NCBI RefSeq assembly: GCF_000025305.1
Contig: NC_013740.1
Location: 1,922,001-1,986,000 of the forward strand
Direction of reading: 5' to 3'
DNA: 64,000 bases
Source of the DNA: Acidaminococcus fermentans DSM 20731
GTDB taxonomy: Bacteria > Bacillota > Negativicutes > Acidaminococcales > Acidaminococcaceae
The stretch's first letter is position 1. Each line of letters opens with the position of its first letter. This document shows positions 1-8,307 of the stretch, one piece after another. The notes under the pieces were generated by a model. The model did no database searches, was not told where the DNA came from, and saw only the letters and a program-made list of their open reading frames with translations. The position numbers and the translations under genes are program-made.

Positions 1-194
1 GTGAGGAAAATGTTTCCCTCGAAGGGCATCAGACAGGATTTGATGATGTTGCAGGGAATGATTACATAGACGCACACATCGCTGAGACACCGTTTCCCCG
101 GTTCATCCACAATATTCTTTTTCCGCAGGAACAGTCCGATCAGGATCAGCAGGAACAGGGACAGCTGGAGATTCCCCAAACGATAGATATCCAC
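1..194 (-). CDS. AEC family transporter, N-terminal part (runs off the window)
   Basis: The visible 64-odd codons start at a GTG with an AAGGAGG ribosome site 7 bases upstream. They encode a hydrophobic helix rich in L, I and F, then a KKNIVDEPGKRCLSDVCVYVIIP-type stretch. A first helix, a short basic loop and a second helix carrying a conserved Pro is the pattern of auxin-efflux-carrier (AEC) permeases, which export or import organic acids across the inner membrane. The ribosome site overlaps the stop codon of the SDR gene upstream, so the two are probably translationally coupled. The family call rests on little sequence and the substrate is unknown. Confidence 0.6.
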   Translation of the reverse strand, partial: MDIYRLGNLQLSLFLLILIGLFLRKKNIVDEPGKRCLSDVCVYVIIPCNIIKSCLMPFEGNIFL

Positions 195-206
195 GCTTCC
201 GCCTCC

Positions 207-1037
207 TTAGGACAGTTTCTTCAGAACCCACCGGGCCGCCATATCGTAGAGCCCCGTGGGCAGCAGGGCATGGGCCAGGAGCAGCAGCCAGGCATCTCTG
301 CCGCACAGGTACCGGGCCTGGGGCTGGGAGGCATTGGCCGCCAGGAATACGGTCCGGGCCACATCCTGGGGACTGGTCAGCCACTTTTTGTCATAGAGCC
401 GGTGGAGTCCCCGAGCCAGTCTGGCGCCCCATTGGGCATAGGGACCCCGCCGGGACACATCCGCCAGATGATCGGCGGCAATATGGCCCCAGGCGGTACG
501 CACCAGCCCCGGTTCCACCAGGCAGACCTTTATCCCCTGTCCGGCGGTTTCCATCCGCAGGGCATCACTGAGGGCTTCCAGGGCATATTTGCTGGCATGG
601 TACCACCCTCCGAAAGGAGCGGGGATCCGTCCGGCAATGGAAGAAACCATGATGATCCGACCCCGGTGCTGCCGGCGGAACAAAGGCAGCACCATCCGGG
701 TGAGACGGATGGCCCCGAACACATTCACATCCAGCTGATGCTGGGCTTCGGCCAGGGGCACATCCTCCACTGCCCCGCAGGATCCATACCCGGCATTGTT
801 GATCAGAATGTCCAGGGTCCCATGCTGGTTCAGGATCTGCTGGAGGGCATTCTGGCAGGAATAGTCCTTGGTCACATCCAGCACCAGAGGGATCACCCCG
901 TACCGGGACAGAGACTGGAGTTTATCCAGCCGCCGGGCGGCTCCGTACACCACATGGCCGGTTTTGGCCATGAGGATGGCGGTTTCCCGTCCAATTCCGC
1001 TGCTGGCCCCGGTGACCAGCACCACCTGCTGTTCCAT
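207..1037 (-). CDS. SDR family NAD(P)-dependent oxidoreductase
   Basis: This 276-residue protein is a classical short-chain dehydrogenase. The Rossmann nucleotide motif TGASSGIG lies at about residues 9-16, NNAG at about 80, and the catalytic YHASK (YxxxK) at about 150 after a conserved Ser in VSSIAG. The length and the basic C-terminal extension suit the carbonyl or retinol-type SDR subgroup. It is the middle gene of a GNAT-SDR-AEC unit with gaps of 12-15 bases. Its substrate cannot be read from sequence. The reaction class (cytoplasmic NAD(P)-linked alcohol/ketone redox) is secure. Confidence 0.9.
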   Translation of the reverse strand: MEQQVVLVTGASSGIGRETAILMAKTGHVVYGAARRLDKLQSLSRYGVIPLVLDVTKDYSCQNALQQILNQHGTLDILINNAGYGSCGAVEDVPLAEAQHQLDVNVFGAIRLTRMVLPLFRRQHRGRIIMVSSIAGRIPAPFGGWYHASKYALEALSDALRMETAGQGIKVCLVEPGLVRTAWGHIAADHLADVSRRGPYAQWGARLARGLHRLYDKKWLTSPQDVARTVFLAANASQPQARYLCGRDAWLLLLAHALLPTGLYDMAARWVLKKLS

Positions 1038-1052
1038 GGTATTCCCCCCTTC

Positions 1053-1628
1053 CTATGCCTTGTCCCGTACTTCCGGATAGGGCCGTACCGGAGGCTGATT
1101 CTTTCCATGCTCTCCCAGGTTCTTCCCCATCCAGATCATGTGGTACCAGCGGTTGAACTTGTACCCGCAGTTTTTGAAGATGCCCACCGGTTCAAAGCCC
1201 AGATGGGCATGGAACTGGGCACTGTTGAAATCCAGGTATTCGTCCGGCTGTTCCGGATACCCGATGCAGGCGTACACATCCAGGATTCCCATTTTTTTCA
1301 GGGCTTCCAGAAGTGCTCCATACAATTTCTTTCCCAGACCTTTCTTCCGGAGATGGCGGTCCACATAAATGCTCAGTTCCGCCGACCAGTCATAGGCCGG
1401 ACGCCCCACAAAGGAACCGGCATAGGCATAGCCCAGGACCCGGCCGTCCTCTTCCGCCACAAAATAAGGATAACGTTCCCGGGTATGGGCGATCCGCCGG
1501 CGGAATTCCTCCACACTGGGCACCTGGTATTCAAAGGTGATGACGGTGCTTTCCACATAGGGTGCATAGACGGAACGGATGGCGGCAGCATCCTCCACCG
1601 TGGCTTCCCGGATAATCATATTGCTCAT
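1053..1628 (-). CDS. GNAT family N-acetyltransferase, phosphinothricin-acetyltransferase-like
   Basis: This 191-residue protein follows the Pat/Bar/YwnH subgroup closely. It opens with IREATVEDAAAIRSVYAPYV, has a central AELSIYVDRHLRKKGLGKKL acetyl-CoA loop (the R/Q-x-x-G-x-G/A signature as RKKGLGKKL), and ends with FHAHLGFEPVG and W-Y-H-M-I-W residues typical of the family. Such enzymes N-acetylate methionine sulfoximine or sulfone and similar amino-acid analogues in the cytoplasm. It is the first gene of the GNAT-SDR-AEC unit. The start ATG lies behind GGGGGAA, and a second in-frame ATG three codons on is possible. Confidence 0.88.
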   Translation of the reverse strand: MSNMIIREATVEDAAAIRSVYAPYVESTVITFEYQVPSVEEFRRRIAHTRERYPYFVAEEDGRVLGYAYAGSFVGRPAYDWSAELSIYVDRHLRKKGLGKKLYGALLEALKKMGILDVYACIGYPEQPDEYLDFNSAQFHAHLGFEPVGIFKNCGYKFNRWYHMIWMGKNLGEHGKNQPPVRPYPEVRDKA

Positions 1629-1663
1629 GGGTATTCCCCCTGTTTTTATAAGATGATGATTTT

Positions 1664-1693
1664 ATTATAGGGCATTTTCTGGAGAAGGGGCAA
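1664..1693 (-). promoter_or_regulatory. Sigma-70 type promoter for the GNAT-SDR-AEC unit
   Basis: On the minus strand TTGCCC is followed after 18 bases by TATAAT, about 35 bases upstream of the GNAT start. The -10 is perfect and the -35 matches at four positions. Confidence 0.6.
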
Positions 1694-1820
1694 ATATTTC
1701 CATTTTTATTCCCTCCGGCACTCAGTTTTTTCTGAGACTGGCATTCTTTCCAGAAATACGATATGATAGTAAAAAACACAGTTGGCGGAAAATTCTGTAT
1801 CCATAAGGGAGGTCTTTCCA

Positions 1821-2651
1821 TTGATCAATCATATTGCTGCCATTTCTTTCAGTCCCACCGGCCGGACGGAAACCCTGGTCCGGGAATTCGGGAAACAGCT
1901 GGCCCAACGCTTCCAGGAGGAAGGCGTGACCCTGGACTTCCATTCCTTCACCCTGCCCAAAGACCAGGATACCCTCCATTCTTTCGGTCCCCATACCCTG
2001 GTGGTTTTCGGCATGCCCACCTATGCGGGACGGATTCCCAACAAGGCCCTGCCTTTTGTCCAGAAGCTGTTTTCCGGGGATCCGGACCGGAAGACCCCTG
2101 CGGTGGCTCTGGTCACCTTCGGCAACCGGAGCTATGACAGTTCCCTTACGGAACTCCGGGATGAACTGGAAAAGAAGGATTTCCTGGTCTTTGCCGCCGG
2201 TGCCTTTGCGGCTCCCCATGCCTTTGCCGCCATTGGCCGGGAACACCCTACGGAAGAAGACCGGGCCCGTTTCCGGGAGCTGCTGGACCGGACGGAAGCC
2301 CGGCTCCGGAGCGGAAAACCCCTGGAGCGGGTCGTGATCAAGGGAGATGCCCCGGTGGCTCCCTACTACATTCCCCTGGGAGAAGACGGCCAGCCGGCCA
2401 AATTCCTCAAGGCCAAACCCAAAACGGACCTGACCCGATGCGACCACTGCGGAAAATGCGCCAAAGTCTGTCCCATGGGGTCCATCAATCCGGACAACAC
2501 CGATGAAGTCCCCGGCATCTGCATCAAATGCCAGGCCTGCATCCAGTACTGTCCCCAGGGAGCCAAATATTTCGATGATCCCCGGTTCCTGTCCCACAAG
2601 GCCATGCTGGAAAAGAGTTATCAGCGGACGGCAGGATCGGAAGTATTTTAA
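1821..2651 (+). CDS. EFR1-type flavodoxin-ferredoxin fusion protein
   Basis: The N-terminal half (residues about 1-150) is flavodoxin-like, with an FMN phosphate loop SFSPTGRTE near residue 10 and the GMPTYAGRIP loop near 63. The C-terminal quarter carries two 4Fe-4S sites, CDHCGKCAKVCP and CIKCQACIQYCP. These proteins shuttle electrons between a flavin and two clusters in the cytoplasm of anaerobes. I place the start at the TTG at 1821 because AAGGGAGGT lies 8 bases upstream and the residue after it begins the conserved strand. An earlier in-frame TTG at 1782 has no ribosome site. A strong hairpin terminator follows directly. Confidence 0.88.
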   Translation: MINHIAAISFSPTGRTETLVREFGKQLAQRFQEEGVTLDFHSFTLPKDQDTLHSFGPHTLVVFGMPTYAGRIPNKALPFVQKLFSGDPDRKTPAVALVTFGNRSYDSSLTELRDELEKKDFLVFAAGAFAAPHAFAAIGREHPTEEDRARFRELLDRTEARLRSGKPLERVVIKGDAPVAPYYIPLGEDGQPAKFLKAKPKTDLTRCDHCGKCAKVCPMGSINPDNTDEVPGICIKCQACIQYCPQGAKYFDDPRFLSHKAMLEKSYQRTAGSEVF

Positions 2652-2681
2652 AAAGGGTGCTGCTGACGCAGCACCCCTTTT
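2651..2681. terminator. Bidirectional hairpin terminator
   Basis: A 13-bp stem (AAAAGGGTGCTGC against its complement, with one bulged C) around a TGAC loop sits between the convergent EFR1 and nitroreductase genes. A-runs on one side and T-runs on the other let it end both. Confidence 0.85.
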
Positions 2682-2725
2682 GTCGCGACCCGCAACCGGA
2701 GCATATTGCCTCCGCAATATGCTCC

Positions 2726-3256
2726 TTACTTCATCCAATACACCCGATGATCTTTCCGCAGGGGAGCCACAGGGATATCCCCTTCCACATAGCCCACCAC
2801 GCAGTGACCGATGCCTTCATATTCCCCGGTGATGCCCAGGGTCTTCAACAGGGCCCTGCCTTCCGGCCGGTCGAATTCTTCCTTGGCCCGGTGGATCCAG
2901 CAGCTGCCCAGACCCAGGGAATGGGCGGCCAGCATCAGGTTCCCCATGACCAGGGACCCGTCATACACCGCCGTGGGCCGGGCTTTTTCCGCCAGGACCA
3001 CCAGCACAGCAGGCGCTCCGTAGAAGGGATCGAAATCCGGGGTCCAGCCGCCGATCTCACAGTTCAGTCTGCTCAGCCGCTTCACCATGGCCGGATTGGT
3101 AATGGCCAGGATGATGGTATCCTGACTGCCCCGTCCGCTGGCTGCATAAAGGCCGGCTTTGACGATTTCCCGCAGGTCCGCTTCCGGTACCGGGTCCGGT
3201 TTGAAACTGCGGATACTCCGGCGCATCTGCATGGCTTCCAATACTTCATTGTTCAT
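2726..3256 (-). CDS. Nitroreductase family protein
   Basis: This 176-residue FMN-dependent nitroreductase-fold protein has MRRSIRSFKPDPVPEADL at the N-terminus (the RRSIR FMN-phosphate motif), AASGRGSQ near residue 40, and the GLGSCWI motif near 125. The start is the ATG at 3256 with AAGGAG 10 bases upstream; the frame stays open further upstream but without a ribosome site. Members reduce nitro compounds, quinones or flavins with NAD(P)H as cytoplasmic homodimers. The true substrate is unknown. It is monocistronic, with convergent EFR1 downstream and a divergent exported protein upstream. Confidence 0.9.
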   Translation of the reverse strand: MNNEVLEAMQMRRSIRSFKPDPVPEADLREIVKAGLYAASGRGSQDTIILAITNPAMVKRLSRLNCEIGGWTPDFDPFYGAPAVLVVLAEKARPTAVYDGSLVMGNLMLAAHSLGLGSCWIHRAKEEFDRPEGRALLKTLGITGEYEGIGHCVVGYVEGDIPVAPLRKDHRVYWMK

Positions 3257-3347
3257 ACTATCCACTCCTTTTTTCTCTCTGCTGTCATGATACCATATCC
3301 CACGGGTTCCGGGTCCTTCTGCCCCGAAAAGTTCAAAACTTTTTCCT

Positions 3348-3376
3348 TTGACATTTCTCACGGGATATGACATAGT
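3348..3376 (+). promoter_or_regulatory. Promoter of the exported-protein gene
   Basis: TTGACA is followed after 17 bases by CATAGT, about 50 bases upstream of the ATG at 3426. The consensus -35 makes this a convincing vegetative promoter. Confidence 0.65.
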
Positions 3377-3425
3377 AAAAAGATAGAGTCGATGCAGATC
3401 CTGAGGAAAAAAGGAGGAACCTTTG

Positions 3426-4325
3426 ATGAAACTGTTATCCAAAATCCGGGCAGCCGGTCTGTCCCTGCTGCTGGTCCTGTCCGCCGGCTCCCTGGTCCAG
3501 GCAGCCTCACCCGTGGACAAAGCCGTGGTGAAAGACCTGGTCCGCTCCCAGAGCGTCATGGCCAAAGAAAAATACATCCAGTATGAAATGAAGGGCACCC
3601 TGTTCAGCCCCATCGGTGTGGGGAACCTGACCCTTACCGGGAATGGGGTGGAAGAAACGGACAAAAAGAATACCCGGATGGAAAAACTCAGCGGGGATCT
3701 TCATGGCACCGGGGAACTGACCCTGCTCACCGGCCAGCAGACTGTAAGCCAGCCCATCGATGGCTATTTCTTTGCAGAAAAGGGCCAGCTGACCCAGTAT
3801 ATCAACAGCGGCAAAGGCTGGGCCAAAACGGTCCGTCCCTACACCCTGCCTCTCCTGCCCGATCCGGATGGGAAAAAGGCGGAAAAAGAACTGCTCCAGT
3901 ACCTGTCTTCCGCCAAAGTCGCCAAGGAAACCAGCCGGGAAAAGACCCTGGAACTCACCCTGGACGGCCAGAAGCTGGCTCAGAAACTGGCCAGTGATCC
4001 GGAATTCAAAAAGCAGAAGGATGGAGAACGGATCCAGGCCCTGGTGGCCCAGGTGAAGGAAGTCCCCTACACCGTAGTGTTGGATAAAAAGACCTGGCGG
4101 GTAAAACGGCTGGGTATGGATCTGACCCCGGTGCTCCAGACGGCCGGAGGGTATTTCCTGGATGCCGCCGCCAAAGCCAAAAAGATCTCCCCGGAGCAGC
4201 AGCAGATGTTCACCAGCCTGCTGGGCAGCTCCACCCTGGTGTTCGCCTTCCAGTTCGACTATCAGCAGGGCAAGGATGTGACCCTGCCGGAAGCGGTGGC
4301 AAAAGCGGCCAAAACGGAGGAATAA
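3426..4325 (+). CDS. Exported protein of unknown function, LolA/LppX-like shape
   Basis: This 299-residue protein has a classical signal peptide (KIRAAGLSLLLVLSAGSLVQAAS, cleavage after about residue 27, no lipobox Cys). The body, about 270 residues, alternates charged and beta-prone segments. DGYFFAEKGQLTQYINSGKGW and KTWRVKRLGMDLTPVL resemble the strand pattern of DUF6612 and LolA/LppX half-barrel proteins, which bind lipid or act in the envelope. I do not recognise it with certainty. The ATG at 3426 follows AAGGAGG by 8 bases. It has its own promoter and terminator, so it is a monocistronic envelope protein. Confidence 0.75.
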   Translation: MKLLSKIRAAGLSLLLVLSAGSLVQAASPVDKAVVKDLVRSQSVMAKEKYIQYEMKGTLFSPIGVGNLTLTGNGVEETDKKNTRMEKLSGDLHGTGELTLLTGQQTVSQPIDGYFFAEKGQLTQYINSGKGWAKTVRPYTLPLLPDPDGKKAEKELLQYLSSAKVAKETSREKTLELTLDGQKLAQKLASDPEFKKQKDGERIQALVAQVKEVPYTVVLDKKTWRVKRLGMDLTPVLQTAGGYFLDAAAKAKKISPEQQQMFTSLLGSSTLVFAFQFDYQQGKDVTLPEAVAKAAKTEE

Positions 4326-4330
4326 AAAAG

Positions 4331-4398
4331 CTGTTTCAAAATCAATTTGCAAAAATTGATTTCCATCGGCTGCTGACAGCTGACCGTTGACAGCTGAC
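4331..4398. repeat. Intergenic repeat element, copy A
   Basis: GTTTCAAAA, a short AT hairpin around TTTGC, CATCGGCTG, and then an array of TGACAGCTGAC-type short repeats. The same order of motifs recurs in inverse orientation at 15101-15168. Confidence 0.55.
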
Positions 4399-4404
4399 AA
4401 AAAA

Positions 4405-4442
4405 AAGATGTGAAAAAATGAGAAATCATTTTTTCACATCTT
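4405..4442. terminator. Bidirectional hairpin terminator
   Basis: A perfect 17-bp stem (AAGATGTGAAAAAATGA) around a GAAA loop is followed by a T-run. It lies between the convergent exported-protein and symporter genes. The TGTGAAAAAATGA arm is identical to that of the terminator at 20247-20286. Confidence 0.9.
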
Positions 4443-4448
4443 CTTTTT

Positions 4449-5669
4449 TTATCTTTTCAACGTTCCTTCCGATTGGGCCACGATGACTGCCGTTGCCGCA
4501 TCCCCTACGATGTTCGGTACGCAGCGGGCCATGTTCAGGATCCGGTCGATGCCGGCCAGGAGGCCGATGGCTTCCATGGGCAGGTTCACGGAGCTGAGCA
4601 CGATGGTCAGCATCACCAGACCGGAGCCGGGGATCCCGGCGGTACCGATGGAGGCCAGGGTGGCCGTCAGCATGATCATCACCTGCTGGGTGAAGGTCAG
4701 ATCCACCCCGAAGATCTGGGCCGTGAACACCACTGCCACCGCTTCATAGATGGCCGTTCCGTTCATGTTCATGACCGCTCCGAAGGGAATGACGAAATTG
4801 GCGGTTTCCTCATCCACGCCCACTTTCTTCACACAGGCCAGGTTCAGCGGGATGGTGGCCACACTGGAACAGGTGGCAAAGACGAACGTGATGGCTTCCT
4901 TCATGTTTTTCAGGAACTTCACCGGACTCACCCGTCCGCAGACCCCCACCATCAGGACAGCCTGGACCACCAGCAGATACACCACCGCACACAGGTACAT
5001 GGCCCCGATGGTCTTGATGTACGGAATCAGGATGGCCGTTCCGTTCTTACCCACCACAGAAGCCATCAGCCCCAGCACCCCGTAAGGAGTGAATTCCAGA
5101 GCCATGTTGGTGATTTCCTTCATCACTTCCTGGCCGGCCCGGCAGCAGTCCAGCAGGGCCTTGCCCTTATCGCCCAGTTTCAGCAGGGCGAAGCCCATGA
5201 TCAGGGCAAAGAAGATGATCTGGAGCAGGTTCTGTTTGGCCAGAGAGGCAAAGATGTTCACCGGGATGATGTTGATCACCGTATCCAGCATGGAAGCCGG
5301 TGCCTGTCCCTTGGGCTGGGGCGCTGCCACATTGCTCAGTTCCACCCCGGCACCAATGTTCATCATGTTGCTTACCACCAGACCCAGCACAATGGCCAGG
5401 GCCGTGCTGACCAGAAAGATGATGACGGTTTTGATGCCGATCCGGCCCAGACGCTTGCCATCCCCTACATCCGCCGCAGCACAGACCAGCAGGGTGAACA
5501 CCAGCGGTGCCACCACCATGGTCAGCAGGTTGGTCAGGATGGTCCCCAGCGGCTTCAGTACCTCGGCACGGGGCCCCAGGACCAGGCCCAGGACAATGCC
5601 CAGGACGAAGCCGATCATGATCCGGGTAAACAGACTCAGGCGATTCCACGGTTTAAAAATAAAGCCCAT
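4449..5669 (-). CDS. Dicarboxylate/amino acid:cation symporter (DAACS family)
   Basis: This 406-residue inner-membrane carrier is full length for the GltP/DctA family. It has about eight helices, a serine-rich re-entrant loop (FATCSSVATIPLNL near 270), the NMNGTA motif near 305 that coordinates the cation and substrate, and a second hairpin near GTAGIPGSG. Members import C4-dicarboxylates, glutamate or aspartate with Na+ or H+. It is the last gene of a UxaA-small, UxaA-large, symporter unit (30-base gap). It therefore probably imports the acid that the dehydratase pair consumes, or a related acid. Confidence 0.92.
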   Translation of the reverse strand: MGFIFKPWNRLSLFTRIMIGFVLGIVLGLVLGPRAEVLKPLGTILTNLLTMVVAPLVFTLLVCAAADVGDGKRLGRIGIKTVIIFLVSTALAIVLGLVVSNMMNIGAGVELSNVAAPQPKGQAPASMLDTVINIIPVNIFASLAKQNLLQIIFFALIMGFALLKLGDKGKALLDCCRAGQEVMKEITNMALEFTPYGVLGLMASVVGKNGTAILIPYIKTIGAMYLCAVVYLLVVQAVLMVGVCGRVSPVKFLKNMKEAITFVFATCSSVATIPLNLACVKKVGVDEETANFVIPFGAVMNMNGTAIYEAVAVVFTAQIFGVDLTFTQQVMIMLTATLASIGTAGIPGSGLVMLTIVLSSVNLPMEAIGLLAGIDRILNMARCVPNIVGDAATAVIVAQSEGTLKR

Positions 5670-5699
5670 TTTCTATTCCGCTCCTTTCCTGCCCGTCCA

Positions 5700-6860
5700 T
5701 CAAACGAACCGGCACACATGGTCCACGGCGATGTCCGAGAATCCATAAGCTTCCGCTTTGGTCATTCTGCCGTTGCACACATCCTGGATCACCTGGAGCA
5801 TCTCTTTGCCGCATTCCTTGAAGGTCTTTTCTCCCCGGACAATGGCGCTGACATCCACATCCATGTTGTCTTCCATTTTCTGGTAGGTCCGTTCGTTCCC
5901 GGTGACCTTGATGACCGGTACAATGGCATTGCCGGTAGGCGTCCCTCTGCCGGTGGTGAAGATCACCGCATTGCAGCCCCCTGCCACCATGGAGGTTACG
6001 GAAGAAATATCATACCCGGCGGTATCCATCACAATGGCTCCCTGGCAGGACGGCCGTGCAGCCTGTTCCAACACTTCCACGATGGGACGGGTACCCCCTT
6101 TCCGGATGCACCCCAGGCTCTTTTCATCCAGGGTGGACAGACCGCCTGCCTTGTTCCCCGGCGTGGGCTGTCCGGCCCGGCAGTCCTGTCCGGCTGCCAT
6201 CAGGTGAGCTTCATAGTCTTTGCAGATCTGGATGATCTGGTTGTGGATATGGGGAGTGGCCGCCCGTTTGGCCAGCACATGTTCCGCCCCGATCCATTCA
6301 ATGGATTCACTCATAATGGTGGAAGCCCCCAGGTCCACCAGCAGGTCACTGAGTTCCCCCACAGCCGGGTTGCTGGCAATCCCGCTGGTGGCGTCAGAAC
6401 CCCCGCATTCGATTCCCAGCAGCAGGTTGGAGATATCGCACAGTTCCTTCTGCTGCTTGCCGGCTTCCGCCGCCATTTCACGGGCAGCCCGTACGGCCTT
6501 TTCAATGGTCTTCAGGGTGCCCCCTTCGTCCTGGATGCCAAAGGATACCACGGGCTTGGAAGTCATGCTCTGGATTTTTTCCTTCAGTTTCAGGTGGGGA
6601 ACCGTTTCGCACCCCAAACCGATGATCACCACCCCATACACATTGGGGTTGCAGGCAAACCCGGTCAGCACTTTCTGGGACATGGCGGTATTGGCAGCCA
6701 CATCGGAACAGCCGGTGTTGAACACGATATTCACAGCACCCCGTACCTGGCTGGCCACGATCCGGGCCGTTTCACTGCCGCAGGCGCAGGTGGGAAGGAT
6801 CAGTACATGGTTGCGGATGCCCGCTCTGCCTTCTTTTCTTTTATATCCCCAAAATTCCAT
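5700..6860 (-). CDS. UxaA family hydro-lyase, large (catalytic) subunit
   Basis: The 386-residue C-terminal UxaA/GarD-type catalytic chain opens with FWGYKRKEGRAGIRNHVLIL. Conserved Cys residues expected to hold the iron site lie in CACGSE, NTGCSD, GLGCET and ECGGSDATSG. The family dehydrates or cleaves 2,3-hydroxy acids such as altronate, galactarate or sulfolactate. I choose ATG 6860 over the GTG at 6869 because the GTG sits inside the AAGGAG ribosome site. The separate small subunit follows the pattern of SuyAB-like split enzymes, whereas altronate dehydratases are usually fused. The substrate remains open. Confidence 0.85.
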   Translation of the reverse strand: MEFWGYKRKEGRAGIRNHVLILPTCACGSETARIVASQVRGAVNIVFNTGCSDVAANTAMSQKVLTGFACNPNVYGVVIIGLGCETVPHLKLKEKIQSMTSKPVVSFGIQDEGGTLKTIEKAVRAAREMAAEAGKQQKELCDISNLLLGIECGGSDATSGIASNPAVGELSDLLVDLGASTIMSESIEWIGAEHVLAKRAATPHIHNQIIQICKDYEAHLMAAGQDCRAGQPTPGNKAGGLSTLDEKSLGCIRKGGTRPIVEVLEQAARPSCQGAIVMDTAGYDISSVTSMVAGGCNAVIFTTGRGTPTGNAIVPVIKVTGNERTYQKMEDNMDVDVSAIVRGEKTFKECGKEMLQVIQDVCNGRMTKAEAYGFSDIAVDHVCRFV

Positions 6861-6872
6861 GATGTTCACTCC

Positions 6873-7175
6873 TTATTCTTTGACAAATTCCTGTTCGTAG
6901 TCTCTCGGCACACTGAAGATGTTCTTGTCAGAAACCCAATGGCCCCGGGCAACGGGAGCGTTGGTCTTCCCCAGAAGTTCCCCGTATTTGATTACCTCAC
7001 TGCCTTCCGGCAGGTCCGTCAGAGCGATTTTGTGGCAGAAGGGAATGTTTTCCAGGGCTTCCACCTGTTCTTCCCGTCCGTCTTTTTTGTAGACGACCTG
7101 TTCTCCCTTGTGGATTTCGGCCACACAGGTGACCACGTTGTCCCGGTCATCCATCAGCAGTCCATTGATTTTCAT
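6873..7175 (-). CDS. UxaA family hydro-lyase, small (SAF domain) subunit
   Basis: This 100-residue protein matches the N-terminal SAF-like domain of altronate/galactarate dehydratase, made here as a separate chain. It has the VVTCVAEIHKGEQV and IALTDLPEGSEVIKYGE segments; the second resembles the H-K-x-A-x-x-x-I-x-x-G-x-x-V-x-x-Y-G signature of the family. The start ATG lies behind GGAGGAG. It is the first gene of the three-gene unit and is transcribed divergently from the LysR regulator at 7301, the usual arrangement for a substrate-induced catabolic operon. Confidence 0.82.
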   Translation of the reverse strand: MKINGLLMDDRDNVVTCVAEIHKGEQVVYKKDGREEQVEALENIPFCHKIALTDLPEGSEVIKYGELLGKTNAPVARGHWVSDKNIFSVPRDYEQEFVKE

Positions 7176-7300
7176 GTTTTCTCCTCCCAGCTGAATTGCT
7201 TGACTTTTCATATATTTACAATATCATTCTTTCGGTATATAATCCAATTTATCCCATATATGTTTCTATTAATTTCTTTTATAGTCGAAAGGATTTTCTC
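7176..7300. promoter_or_regulatory. Divergent regulatory region between the UxaA operon and its LysR gene
   Basis: These 125 bases are markedly more AT-rich than the flanks and contain TATATTTACAATAT and ATATAAT-like stretches plus a TTGACT hexamer. LysR sites (T-N11-A) are expected here; I can see AT-rich dyads but cannot fix one operator. Confidence 0.5.
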
Positions 7301-8233
7301 ATGAAAACAGCCTACGAATACATCTACACCATCTACCAGGAAGGCAGTCTCACCCGGGCGGCGGAAAAACTGTTCATCACCCAGCCGGCGCTCAGCATTG
7401 CCCTGCGCAAGATCGAGGCCCGGATCGGCATGCCGCTTTTTGAGCGGAACCGCCGTCCCCTCCAGCTGACTCCGGCCGGAGAGCTTTATCTGAAGGCCAT
7501 CCGGAAAATGCACGGACTGGAAAAGGATCTGGACCGGGAAGTCCAGGAACTGAAGACCCTCCAGACCGGCACCCTGACCCTTGGGGGCAGCCATTATCTC
7601 CTGTCCTACCAGATTCCCGACCTGCTCACCGCCTATGTGCAAAAATACCCGAAGATCCGGCTCAAGCTGGTGGAGGAGGCCTCGGACACCCTTCTGTCCC
7701 TGTTGGAAAAGGAAGAACTGGATCTGACCTTCAGCTGCGATTCCGCGGTGATCCGGAAACATGCCCACCACTATCCGGCCTTCCAGGACCAGATCCTGCT
7801 GGCTGTTCCACGCTCCGCCCAACTGCCGGAAGGAACCGCAGCCCATGCCCTGACCTGCCAGGATATCCAGGCCGGACGGAGCCGGAAGGCAGAGACCCCC
7901 ACGGTTTCCATCACCCGGTTCCAGGAGCTGCCCTTCATCCTCCTGACCCCCGGGAACAATCTGTACAAACGGTGTCAGGCCCTGTTCCAGAAAGCCGGTT
8001 TCACCCCCCGCATCAAGCTGATGCTGTCCCAGCTGGCCACGGCCCAGCGGCTGGCGGAGCACGGTCTGGCCGCCACTTTTGTCAGCGATGCCATGGTAGG
8101 CCCCACCAGCCAGGATCTGCTGTTCTTCAAGATTGCCGAAGCGGATTTCACCCGGTCTTTCCACGCCCTGCTGCCGGACAAGGAATTCACCCCCTATTCC
8201 GTCCGTGCCTTCATCCAGCTGCTGAAGCCATAA
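7301..8233 (+). CDS. LysR family transcriptional regulator
   Basis: A 310-residue LysR protein. The winged helix-turn-helix covers residues about 2-60 (YIYTIYQEGSLTRAAEKLFI followed by TQPALSIALRKIEARIG), then a linker helix and a two-lobed effector-binding domain. I start at ATG 7301 with AAAGGA upstream; the longer frame upstream runs through AT-rich intergenic DNA. By divergent position it should control the UxaA-symporter unit, probably activating it with the imported hydroxy acid as inducer, and repress itself. A hairpin follows the stop codon. Confidence 0.9.
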   Translation: MKTAYEYIYTIYQEGSLTRAAEKLFITQPALSIALRKIEARIGMPLFERNRRPLQLTPAGELYLKAIRKMHGLEKDLDREVQELKTLQTGTLTLGGSHYLLSYQIPDLLTAYVQKYPKIRLKLVEEASDTLLSLLEKEELDLTFSCDSAVIRKHAHHYPAFQDQILLAVPRSAQLPEGTAAHALTCQDIQAGRSRKAETPTVSITRFQELPFILLTPGNNLYKRCQALFQKAGFTPRIKLMLSQLATAQRLAEHGLAATFVSDAMVGPTSQDLLFFKIAEADFTRSFHALLPDKEFTPYSVRAFIQLLKP

Positions 8234-8238
8234 AATAA

Positions 8239-8263
8239 GGGGGTGTGAAAAATTCACACCCCC
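8239..8263. terminator. Hairpin terminator between LysR and pepD
   Basis: An 11-bp GC-rich stem (GGGGGTGTGAA) around an AAA loop lies between the convergent genes. T-runs are weak on both sides, so it is a likely rather than certain terminator. Confidence 0.6.
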
Positions 8264-8307
8264 CGGTCAGCGTTCAACGGCCAAAGGCCGCCAGCAACCT
8301 GGCTCTT

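Noticed and set aside
3257-3664. N-terminal extension of the nitroreductase frame (to 312 residues)
   Set aside because: It overlaps the divergent exported-protein gene and its promoter; a good ribosome site precedes the ATG at 3256 where family homology begins.
4473-7304. 943-codon plus-strand open frame opposite the symporter and UxaA genes
   Set aside because: It is the complement of well-recognised genes; high GC and codon bias keep the opposite frame open. The protein is low-complexity in His, Gly and Gln and has no domain.
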